A stretch of 8,086 nt of DNA from Chloroflexota bacterium (lineage in GTDB: Bacteria; Chloroflexota; Dehalococcoidia; Lucifugimonadales; Australimonadaceae), in assembly GCA_028875085.1 (NCBI GenBank), contig JAPPFU010000017.1, positions 1-8,086 of the forward strand. The letters run 5' to 3'. Positions within the stretch are counted from its first letter, which is position 1, and each line of letters begins with the position of its first letter. Position numbers and translations under genes: made by a program. This document shows, piece after piece, positions 1 through 5,507 of the stretch. The notes beneath the pieces are model-generated. The model searched no databases. It worked only from the letters and a program-made list of their open reading frames with translations, and had not been told where the DNA came from.

Positions 1-233
1 TGGCATACCCTTACGACACGACCCCACCAGCCGTCGAACAAGGCGACCTCGATGATATGGAGCTGCTTGCGCGATGGTTCCAGAAGAATAAGAAGTACAG
101 CAATCAACAAGAGTACAGGCTGGCGTGGCTCATAAGGAGCCCTCAGATGGAGATATTCCCCAGCGAGATAGACATTGAACTGACGAAGACCGGCTTGAAT
201 CTATTCCGGCCTTGGAGTCCTCCGGCAAGGTGA
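1..233 (+). CDS. 3' end of a gene of unknown function (truncated at left edge)
   Basis: An open frame runs from the window edge (first full codon at base 3) to TGA at 231-233, giving 76 C-terminal residues. I do not recognise the protein with certainty. The segment WFQKNKKYSNQQEYRLAWLI (residues 25-44 of the fragment) resembles the '(F.K)...y..Q.EYR' motif found near the C-terminus of many uncharacterised bacterial and phage-associated proteins. It is rich in Lys, Asn and Gln, unlike the Ala/Gly/Arg-rich proteins in the rest of the window. By hand count the 233 bases are about 53% G+C, well below the neighbours, which hints at recent acquisition. It converges on fhs, which ends at 395. The start and most of the protein lie outside the window, so an ATG at 57 is probably internal. 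The coding call rests on the open frame and the motif only. Confidence 0.55.
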   Translation, partial: AYPYDTTPPAVEQGDLDDMELLARWFQKNKKYSNQQEYRLAWLIRSPQMEIFPSEIDIELTKTGLNLFRPWSPPAR

Positions 234-394
234 GGGGGCGTCACAGTCCACCGAGCCATACTTCAAAGTCAGTGCTGCTTACCGTCAACTTACGCCCACT
301 AGGCCTATCGACCGCCCTCGCCGAACCGGGCATCCATAACCGACAGCTCCCTGGCTAATTCCCGGCATCTTGGCGACATCCATCCCCGCTCCAG
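234..394. other. convergent intergenic gap, no gene seen
   Basis: This 161-base gap separates the convergent ends of the left-edge fragment and fhs. I see no tRNA, no convincing open frame and no strong hairpin followed by a T-run that would act as a bidirectional terminator. A short minus-strand reading (32 codons, starting near 381 and ending at 285) is open but has no protein-like composition and no ribosome-binding site that I would trust. Confidence 0.5.
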
Positions 395-2029
395 TTATAA
401 CCCCAAGATGGCGCCGGCGGCGTCCACGTCGAGGGTGCGGGGGTTCGAGGGGAGGCCGGGCATGGTTACGATGCTGCCGGCGATGGGATAGATGAAGCCC
501 GCGCCGACGGAGGCGCGCACGTCGTTTACCTCGAAGGTGTAGCCGGAGGGGCGGCCCTTGCGCTCGGGGCGGTCGCTGATGGACAGGTGCGTCTTGGCCA
601 TGCAGACAGGGAGGCCGTTCCAGCCGAGGTCGCGGAAGCGGCGCAGTTGGGCGCGGGCGGGCGCGCTCCACGACACGTCGTCGGCGTTGTAGACCCGGCG
701 GGCGACGGCGAGCACCTTGTCCTCCACGGAATCGGAGAGTGCGTAGGCGTAGTCGGGCTCGGGGGCGGCGCCGAGTTCGGAGGCGGAGGCTGCGTCGATG
801 AGCGCCCGGGCGAGGTCGGTCGCGCCCGCGCCGCCATCGGCGAACGCCGTGCTCTCGACGGCCGCCGCCGCGCCCGCCTCCTCGCTGCCCTGCTTGGCGA
901 TGCGCAATTCTTCGGCGGTGTCGGCGGGGAAGCGGTTGAGCGCGACGACGACGGGCAGGCCGAAGGAGCGGATGACGCCGATGAGGTGGCGCAGGTTGGC
1001 CATCCCCGCCTCGACGGCGGCGGGGGCGGGCGGGTCGAGGTCGCGCACGGCGACGCCGCCGTGGTTCTTGAGCGCGCGGATGGTGGCGACGATGACGGCG
1101 GCGTGCGGCAGCAGGCCGGAAGAGCGCGCCTTGATGTGCATGAACTTCTCGAAGCCCAGGTCGGCGCCGAAGCCCGCCTCGGTCAGCACGTAGTCGGCGT
1201 GGGCGAGAGCGAGGCGGTCGCCGACGACGGAGCTGCAGCCGTGGGCGATGTTGCCGAACGGCCCGGTGTGGACGATGACGGGCTGGCCCTCGGTGGTTTG
1301 GACGAGGTTGGGGAGGATGGCGTGGCGCAGCAGCGCCATCATGGAGCCGACCGCGCCGACGTCGTCGGCGGTTACGGCGCGCCCGTCGTCGGCGTAGCCG
1401 ATCGCGATGCGGCTGAGGCGTTGGCGCAGGTCGTCGAGGCCGCCGCTGAGGGCGAGGATGGCCATCACCTCGGAGGCGGTTACGATGTCGAAGCCGGTCT
1501 CGCGGACGGGCGCATTAGCGGCGCCGCCTAGCCCGGTGGCGACCTGGCGCAGCGAGCGCTCCTCCATGTCGGAGACGCGCCGCAGGCTGATGCCCGCAGG
1601 AGGCAGACCGGGGACGCGCCCGAGACGGGCGGCGTTGTCGGCGATGGCGGCCAGCAGGTTGTGGGCGGAGGCGACGGCGTGGGCGTCGCCGGTGAAGTGG
1701 ATGTTGACCTCGTCCTCGGGCTCGACGCGCGCCATGCCGCCGCCGGTTCCGCCGCCCTTGATGCCGAAGATGGGGCCGAGGGAAGGCTCGCGCAAGGTGG
1801 CGGCGGCGCTCACGCCCAGGCGCCCTAGCCCCTGTGTAAGCCCGACGGTGGTGGTGGTCTTCCCCTCGCCCGCGGGCGTGGGGGTGATGCCGGTTACGAC
1901 GATGAGCTTGCCGCGCGCGGGGGCATCGGGGATGGCGTCGAGGGGGACTTTTGCCTTGTAGCGGCCATAGGGAATCAGCGCCTCGGGATCGAGGCCCATG
2001 TTCGCGGCTATCTCGACGATGAGGCGCAC
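395..2029 (-). CDS. fhs: formate-tetrahydrofolate ligase
   Basis: Formate-tetrahydrofolate ligase makes 10-formyl-THF from formate, THF and ATP in the cytoplasm, supplying one-carbon units for purines and other pathways. The 544-residue product is close to the usual ~555-560. Visible family motifs in order are: the P-loop TPAGEGKTTTT (51-61); REPSLGPIFGIKGG (80-93) and the following glycine-rich segment; HFTGD (111-115); HTGPFGNIAHGCSS (254-267); LTEAGFGADLGFEKF (282-296); CMAKT (476-480); and MPGLPSNP (523-530), near the THF-binding region. No key motif is missing. The GTG start at 2029 is the first possible one, because an in-frame TGA lies 21 bases upstream and coincides with the stop of the YihY gene. 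The N-terminus is therefore about 15 residues shorter than in many homologues. No Shine-Dalgarno precedes it; a TGCTACAAT extended -10 does, so it is probably leaderless. Identity is secure; the start is likely but not proven. Confidence 0.97.
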   Translation of the reverse strand: MRLIVEIAANMGLDPEALIPYGRYKAKVPLDAIPDAPARGKLIVVTGITPTPAGEGKTTTTVGLTQGLGRLGVSAAATLREPSLGPIFGIKGGGTGGGMARVEPEDEVNIHFTGDAHAVASAHNLLAAIADNAARLGRVPGLPPAGISLRRVSDMEERSLRQVATGLGGAANAPVRETGFDIVTASEVMAILALSGGLDDLRQRLSRIAIGYADDGRAVTADDVGAVGSMMALLRHAILPNLVQTTEGQPVIVHTGPFGNIAHGCSSVVGDRLALAHADYVLTEAGFGADLGFEKFMHIKARSSGLLPHAAVIVATIRALKNHGGVAVRDLDPPAPAAVEAGMANLRHLIGVIRSFGLPVVVALNRFPADTAEELRIAKQGSEEAGAAAAVESTAFADGGAGATDLARALIDAASASELGAAPEPDYAYALSDSVEDKVLAVARRVYNADDVSWSAPARAQLRRFRDLGWNGLPVCMAKTHLSISDRPERKGRPSGYTFEVNDVRASVGAGFIYPIAGSIVTMPGLPSNPRTLDVDAAGAILGL

Positions 2030-2035
2030 GGAGGA

Positions 2036-2044
2036 ATTGTAGCA
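2036..2044 (-). promoter_or_regulatory. extended -10 promoter for a probably leaderless fhs
   Basis: On the minus strand the 21 bases between the YihY stop and the fhs GTG contain TGC-TACAAT (2044 to 2036). This is a TGn extended -10 with a 5/6 match to TATAAT. Six bases (TCCTCC) separate it from the GTG, which puts the expected transcription start on or next to the start codon. TCCTCC is the opposite of a ribosome-binding site, which supports initiation without a leader. I see no good -35 at normal spacing; extended -10 promoters can work without one. Confidence 0.55.
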
Positions 2045-2050
2045 CCCCGC

Positions 2051-2854
2051 TCAGCGTCTAGGGCGGGCGAGCGCGCCGCGGGCGACGCCCCGGCGCATGC
2101 GGCCGTACTCGGAGGCGAGCTCGGCGCCGACCAGGAGGATGAGGGAGGAGACGTAGCTCCATACGAGGAGCGCGACCAGCGGGCCTAGCGAGCCGTAGAT
2201 GCGCTCGAAGTTCGCGTATTCGTCGAGGTAGAGGAGGAATAGCGACTTGGCGATCTCGAAGCAGAAGGCGGCGAAGAGGGCGCCGGGCCAGACGTAGCCC
2301 CAGTAGGTGGGCGTGTTGGGGACGAACCGGTAGATGAGGAGGAAGATGCCGAGGCTGAAGAAGAAGGGGAGAACGCGGGTGAGGGTTTGGACGACGGCGT
2401 GTTCGAGGAACCGCAGGCGCTCGGGGCCGAGCGTGTCGATGAATTGGAGCGTGGAAGTGACGGAGACGGACATGAGGAAGAGGGCGCCGACGCCGAGGGC
2501 CATAGCGAGGTGGCGGAGCTTGGCGGCGTAGAAGGGGCGGTCTTGGTGGATGTCCCAGGCGCGGTTGACGGCCTTGCTGATGGCGCCGAACAGGGCGCTG
2601 GCCGTCCAGAACAGCCCCGCCAGGCTCAGCGCGCCCAGCTGGCCTCGGTAGTCGCCCACCGATTGGATGTTGGCGTCGAGGGCGCCGGTGGAGCCGGGGA
2701 GGTAGGCCTGGAAGAAGTCGAGTATCTGCGCCTTGACGTTCTCGTCCTGGAGCAGGGGGCTCAGGAGCGCCATCAGGCCGATGGTGAGCGGGAACAGCGA
2801 GAGGATGGCGTAGTAGGCGACGCCGGCGGCCATGTGGGTTACGTCGTCGGCCAT
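2051..2854 (-). CDS. YihY/BrkB-family inner-membrane protein
   Basis: This 267-residue integral membrane protein belongs to the YihY/virulence factor BrkB family (formerly mis-annotated as RNase BN), whose molecular role is not firmly established. Family hallmarks are AAGVAYYAILSLFPL (9-23) in the first helix, NRAWDI (97-102), YRFVPN (175-180) and the conserved block YGSLGPLVALLVWSYVSS (220-237) leading into GAEL (243-246). About six membrane segments are visible (roughly 12-33, 73-95, 115-137, 158-178, 183-208, 222-247), followed by a short Arg-rich cytoplasmic tail. The ATG at 2854 is the only standard start: the frame is open upstream to TGA at 2969-2971 with no ATG, GTG or TTG. AAGGAG lies only 3 bases before the ATG, which is tight. 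The upstream in-frame residues NPIVLGVRTVKET look like normal family N-terminus, so the true start may be non-canonical and further upstream. It lies between the small membrane gene (162-base gap) and fhs (21-base gap). Confidence 0.9.
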   Translation of the reverse strand: MADDVTHMAAGVAYYAILSLFPLTIGLMALLSPLLQDENVKAQILDFFQAYLPGSTGALDANIQSVGDYRGQLGALSLAGLFWTASALFGAISKAVNRAWDIHQDRPFYAAKLRHLAMALGVGALFLMSVSVTSTLQFIDTLGPERLRFLEHAVVQTLTRVLPFFFSLGIFLLIYRFVPNTPTYWGYVWPGALFAAFCFEIAKSLFLLYLDEYANFERIYGSLGPLVALLVWSYVSSLILLVGAELASEYGRMRRGVARGALARPRR

Positions 2855-2988
2855 CGTCTCCTTGACGGTGCGGACGCCGAGGACGATGGGGTTGCACGAG
2901 CCGTGGGATGGGGAGCGGCTGATAGGGCGCCTCTCTCGCGTGCGGTTCGCGCTAGGCGGGGTCGGCGTTCATAGCGTCGGCGAAGTCG

Positions 2989-3020
2989 GCGGCGTTGCGC
3001 CGAGGGCGAGGCGCGCCTAC
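2989..3020 (+). repeat. direct repeat, copy A (32 bp)
   Basis: The first 20 bases (2989-3008, GCGGCGTTGCGCCGAGGGCG) are identical to 3507-3526. Over 32 bases I count 29 matches with copy B at 3507-3538, in the same orientation. Copy A overlaps the stop codon of the small membrane protein gene. Together with the bases just before it, it can form a hairpin (TCGGCG 2986-2991, loop, CGCCGA 2998-3003) directly downstream of that gene. There is no T-run, so terminator activity is uncertain. Confidence 0.7.
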
Positions 3021-3385
3021 GCGGGGTCTTTGTCGTACGGAGGGTTCTTGTTCGCCGCGGCGATGCCGTCAGCTATGAAGAAGGCCCCGATGCCGCTGAG
3101 CACTACGGGTACGATGCCGCCTGCGATAGTCATGGTGTCGGCGTAGGTGTTCGCATGGGCATAGGCCAACCATGCGATAAAGGTGACGAGGCCGACGCTG
3201 GCGAGGACGACGCCTGTTACGGTGCGGTCCGCCGTGATGAGGGCTCCGATGATGCCGAAAACCACGGGCACGATGGCGACTGCGATAGTCGTGGCGTCGC
3301 CGAGGCCGTTCACCTTCACCAAAGCCAACCATGCGATAAAGCTAATGGCGCCGATGATGACGAAGACGACCCCCAACGATTTCAT
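3017..3385 (-). CDS. small membrane protein with two tandem homologous halves
   Basis: I do not recognise a named family. The 122-residue product is almost entirely hydrophobic, with four predicted membrane helices (about 5-22, 32-51, 57-76, 86-105) and a short charged tail ending PPYDKDPA. Residues 4-56 and 57-109 are two copies of one unit. FIAWLA occurs at 16-21 and 69-74, IVPVV at 38-42 and 91-95, and IGA at 46-48 and 99-101. I count 24 identities over 50 aligned positions. The offset is exactly 53 codons (159 bases), and DNA identity is visible too, for example GCCAACCATGCGATAAAG at 3165-3182 and 3324-3341. The ATG at 3385 has a good ribosome-binding site (AAGGGGG, 6-base gap) and an upstream promoter, so it is very likely expressed. 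It is transcribed divergently from the permease gene and in the same direction as the YihY gene. No catalytic residues are apparent; function unknown. Confidence 0.85.
   Translation of the reverse strand: MKSLGVVFVIIGAISFIAWLALVKVNGLGDATTIAVAIVPVVFGIIGALITADRTVTGVVLASVGLVTFIAWLAYAHANTYADTMTIAGGIVPVVLSGIGAFFIADGIAAANKNPPYDKDPA
3059..3376 (-). repeat. 159-bp in-gene tandem duplication (two units)
   Basis: The coding sequence of the small membrane protein consists of two consecutive 159-base units, 3218-3376 (first half) and 3059-3217 (second half). The 18-base string GCCAACCATGCGATAAAG (3165-3182, 3324-3341) and the 11-base string CTGCGATAGTC (3121-3131, 3280-3290) recur at exactly 159 bases. 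Between these strings the copies have diverged, mostly by substitution, with the frame preserved. Confidence 0.85.
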
Positions 3386-3391
3386 GCGTTG

Positions 3392-3398
3392 CCCCCTT
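3392..3398 (-). promoter_or_regulatory. ribosome-binding site of the small membrane protein gene
   Basis: On the minus strand AAGGGGG (3398 to 3392) lies 6 bases before the ATG at 3385. This is a standard Shine-Dalgarno at normal spacing and supports the chosen start. Confidence 0.7.
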
Positions 3399-3432
3399 TG
3401 GCCTGCTTGTTCACCGCGCCCGCCCGTCGCCT

Positions 3433-3461
3433 ACTATAACAAGCCCGGCTGACTGGAACAA
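3433..3461 (-). promoter_or_regulatory. sigma-70-type promoter of the small membrane protein gene
   Basis: On the minus strand TTGTTC (3461-3456) and TATAGT (3438-3433) are separated by 17 bases. The -10 matches TATAAT at 5 of 6 positions and is preceded by TGT, giving an extended -10. The -35 is weak (TTG only). Transcription would start near 3426, leaving a leader of about 40 bases. This is one of the few A/T-rich spots in the intergenic region. Confidence 0.6.
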
Positions 3462-3506
3462 TCGCTTGACGCCAGCAAGTGTGCTTCTGGCAAATCGACT
3501 CCATCT

Positions 3507-3538
3507 GCGGCGTTGCGCCGAGGGCGGGGCGCGGCTAG
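3507..3538 (+). repeat. direct repeat, copy B (32 bp)
   Basis: This is the second copy of the element at 2989-3020 (20 identical bases, then 9 of 12). It lies upstream of the small membrane gene's promoter and of the permease gene. The two copies therefore bracket the small membrane gene and its promoter as direct repeats about 518 bases apart. The hairpin core is shorter here (CGGCG-TTG-CGCCG). Confidence 0.7.
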
Positions 3539-3612
3539 CATGCATGAGGCCCCTCAACGCGCACGGCTGGGCCTGGCGCTGCGAGGGTTTCATCTAACCG
3601 CGATTGACCGCG

Positions 3613-3618
3613 AAGGAG
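3613..3618 (+). promoter_or_regulatory. ribosome-binding site that fixes the permease start
   Basis: AAGGAG lies 8 bases before the in-frame TTG at 3627. The upstream alternatives (TTG at 3513 and ATG at 3540) have no comparable site and would add a basic N-terminal extension that looks non-coding, partly encoded by direct repeat copy B. Confidence 0.65.
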
Positions 3619-3626
3619 CGTGCGCA

Positions 3627-5363
3627 TTGGCGGCAACGGGCGTAAACGAGAGCGTTCGCTACGAACCGGATGAGAATCCGCCCCTTCCGATAGCCATCGG
3701 CTCAGGGATTCAGGCCGCGATGGTCATCGTGGCGCCGGTGGTGCTGACGGTGGTCATCGTGTCGCGGATTGCCGACCAGCCGGACGCGTATATGACGTGG
3801 GCGGTGTTCGCGGCGCTGCTGGTGAGCGGCGCTACGACCGTGCTGCAAGCGGTGAGGTTCGGGCGGGTAGGGGCGGGCCACGTGCTCATCATGGGCACGT
3901 CGGGCGCGTTCATCGCGGTGTGCGTGGCGGCGCTGGTGGAGGGCGGGCCGTCGACGATGGCGCTGCTCATCGTCGTGTCGTCGCTGTTCCAGTTCGCGCT
4001 GGCGGCGCGCCTCTCCCTCTTCCGGCGCATCTTCACCCCTGCGGTGGCGGGTACGGTCATCATGCTCATCACCGCCACGGTCATACCGCTGGTGTTCGAC
4101 GCGCTGGTGGACGTGCCGGAGGGTTCGGACTCGCTGGGCGGCCCGGCGGCGGCCGGGGCGGCGCTGCTGGTAACGGGCGGGCTGGTGCTGCGCGCGCCGC
4201 CTGCGTGGAGGCTGTGGGCGCCCATCATGGGCATCGCCACCGGCTGCATCGTCGCCGCGTTCTTCGGCCTGTACGACGTGCAGCCGGTGCTGGACGCACG
4301 ATGGGTGGGCGTTCCGCTGGGCGGCTGGCCCGGATTCGAGCGGCCTGGCGTGGAGTTCTGGGCGCTGCTGCCGGCGTTCGTGGTGGTTACGATGGTAGGA
4401 GCGATAGAGACCATCGGCGACGCCGTCGCCATCCAGCGCGTCTCGCGCCGGAGGCCGGGGGCGACGGACTTCCGCGTGGTGCAGGGCGCGCTGAACGCGG
4501 ACGGAGTTGGCAATCTGTTGTCCGGCCTCACGGGGACCGTGCCCAACACGACCTACTCCTCGAGCATTTCCCTGGCGGAGATAACGGGGGTGAACGCGCG
4601 GCGGGTGGGCGTGGTGCTCGGCGTCGTGATTGCGGCAGTGGCCTTCTTCCCGAAGATAGCCGCCTTGTTGATCGGCATCCCCGGCCCGGTCGTCGCGGCC
4701 TACCTGCTGGTGGTGCTCGCGCTGCTGTTCGTGCAGGGGATGAAGATCATCGTGCTGGACGGAGTAGACCACCGCAAGGCGGCGGTGGTGGGCATTGCCT
4801 TTTGGCTTGGAGTAGGTTTCCAGAGCCAGGCTATCTTCCCGTCGCTGCTGACAGGCGGGTTTTGGGAAGTGCTGCTGGGGAACGGCATGACGGCGGGCGC
4901 CATCACCGCGATTCTAATGATGCTGTTCATGGAATTGACCGGCAGACGCAGGCAGCGTTTGGCGACGGGTTTGGACGCGGAGACGCTGCCCAAGCTGACC
5001 GCGTTCCTGCGCTCGTTCGGCGCCAGGGCGGGCTGGGACGAGGCATCGACCGACAGCCGCCTGGTGCTGGTGGGCGAAGAGACGCTCATGGGGCTGCTGG
5101 GGGAAAGGGACGGCGCCGAAGAAGGGCGGCGGCTCGTCGTTACGGCGCAGAAGGCGGCGGGCGGCGTGGAACTGGAGTTCGTGTCTGCCTCGGCGGGTGA
5201 GGAGAATCTGGAGGACAGGCTCGCGTACCTGGGCGAGACGCCCGACGTTACCGACGTCCGCGAGACATCCTTCCGCATCTTGCGCGGCTACGCGTCGTCG
5301 GTGCGGCACCAGAAGTACCACGACGTGGACATCGTTACGCTCCGCGTGGACGCGCCGCGGTAG
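3627..5363 (+). CDS. NCS2-family nucleobase permease with C-terminal GHKL-like domain
   Basis: From the TTG at 3627 the product has 578 residues. Residues about 20-438 are a nucleobase:cation symporter-2 (uracil/xanthine permease) membrane domain with roughly 12-14 helices. Visible features are PLPIAIGSGIQ in helix 1 (20-30), the MGTSGAFI stretch (89-96, equivalent to the family's GSSFAFI), the TM8 motif AIETIGD (259-265) with the family glutamate at 261, and the TM10 entry GTVPNTTY (303-310). In UraA this last motif is followed by a substrate-binding Glu-Asn; here the residues are SSS (311-313). Residues 441-578 form an unusual soluble tail. SRLVLVGEETLMGLL (477-491) and the final helix-strand SFRILRGYASS...DIVTLRV (548-574) recall anti-sigma/histidine-kinase ATPase folds, but no DxGxG box is evident. 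The substrate cannot be named. Starting at 3540 or 3513 instead would give a longer protein; the AAGGAG at 3613 favours 3627. Confidence 0.88.
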   Translation: MAATGVNESVRYEPDENPPLPIAIGSGIQAAMVIVAPVVLTVVIVSRIADQPDAYMTWAVFAALLVSGATTVLQAVRFGRVGAGHVLIMGTSGAFIAVCVAALVEGGPSTMALLIVVSSLFQFALAARLSLFRRIFTPAVAGTVIMLITATVIPLVFDALVDVPEGSDSLGGPAAAGAALLVTGGLVLRAPPAWRLWAPIMGIATGCIVAAFFGLYDVQPVLDARWVGVPLGGWPGFERPGVEFWALLPAFVVVTMVGAIETIGDAVAIQRVSRRRPGATDFRVVQGALNADGVGNLLSGLTGTVPNTTYSSSISLAEITGVNARRVGVVLGVVIAAVAFFPKIAALLIGIPGPVVAAYLLVVLALLFVQGMKIIVLDGVDHRKAAVVGIAFWLGVGFQSQAIFPSLLTGGFWEVLLGNGMTAGAITAILMMLFMELTGRRRQRLATGLDAETLPKLTAFLRSFGARAGWDEASTDSRLVLVGEETLMGLLGERDGAEEGRRLVVTAQKAAGGVELEFVSASAGEENLEDRLAYLGETPDVTDVRETSFRILRGYASSVRHQKYHDVDIVTLRVDAPR

Positions 5364-5395
5364 GGGGAGGTAGCGGTAGCAGGGAGGAGAAAACA

Positions 5396-5416
5396 GGGCA
5401 GGTATGAAACCTGCCC
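5396..5416 (+). repeat. palindrome, probably a truncated interspersed repeat
   Basis: GGGCAGGT (5396-5403) and ACCTGCCC (5409-5416) form a perfect 8-bp stem with a 5-base ATGAA loop, followed by CTAC. This is the core of a palindromic interspersed element of the form GTAGGGGC(A/G)GGT...ACC(T/C)GCCCCTAC, which I recall from many bacterial and metagenomic genomes. The right arm is complete and the left arm lacks its outer GTAGG. It lies 32 bases after the permease stop. It could also act as a terminator-like hairpin or 3' stabiliser, but there is no T-run. Confidence 0.6.
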
Positions 5417-5507
5417 CTACGGGGAAGAGGGCGAGCGGGGAGGGGGCGCGGGCGTGTATGGTTGCGACGGGCGCGGGGACGTGCCCGACTACCCCGAAGG
5501 AAGAGGC

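Noticed and set aside
234..394. Possible terminator or degenerate palindromic repeat between the convergent genes
   Set aside because: CCGGG/CCCGG pairings exist but with loops of about 30 bases and no T-run; too weak to annotate.
587..1531. 314-codon plus-strand open frame opposite fhs
   Set aside because: Its translation is a low-complexity Gly/Ala/Asp/Val/Arg shadow of the GC-rich fhs gene on the other strand, with no family motif.
3593..3598. TCTAAC as a -10 for the permease gene
   Set aside because: Only 4/6 match with no -35 at proper spacing; the TTGACG at 3466 has no usable -10 at 16-18 bases. I could not support a permease promoter.
3513..3626. N-terminal extension of the permease from TTG 3513 or ATG 3540
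   Set aside because: No ribosome-binding site, sequence overlaps direct repeat copy B, and the family normally begins close to the residues encoded after 3627, where AAGGAG is well placed.
3797..5200. 467-codon frame overlapping the permease gene
   Set aside because: Extreme Arg/Gly/Ala content and full overlap with a recognisable NCS2 permease mark it as a frame-shifted shadow.
5454..5507. 18-codon upstream extension of argD from GTG 5454
   Set aside because: No Shine-Dalgarno before the GTG, residues unlike the family N-terminus, and a good AAGGA before the ATG at 5508.
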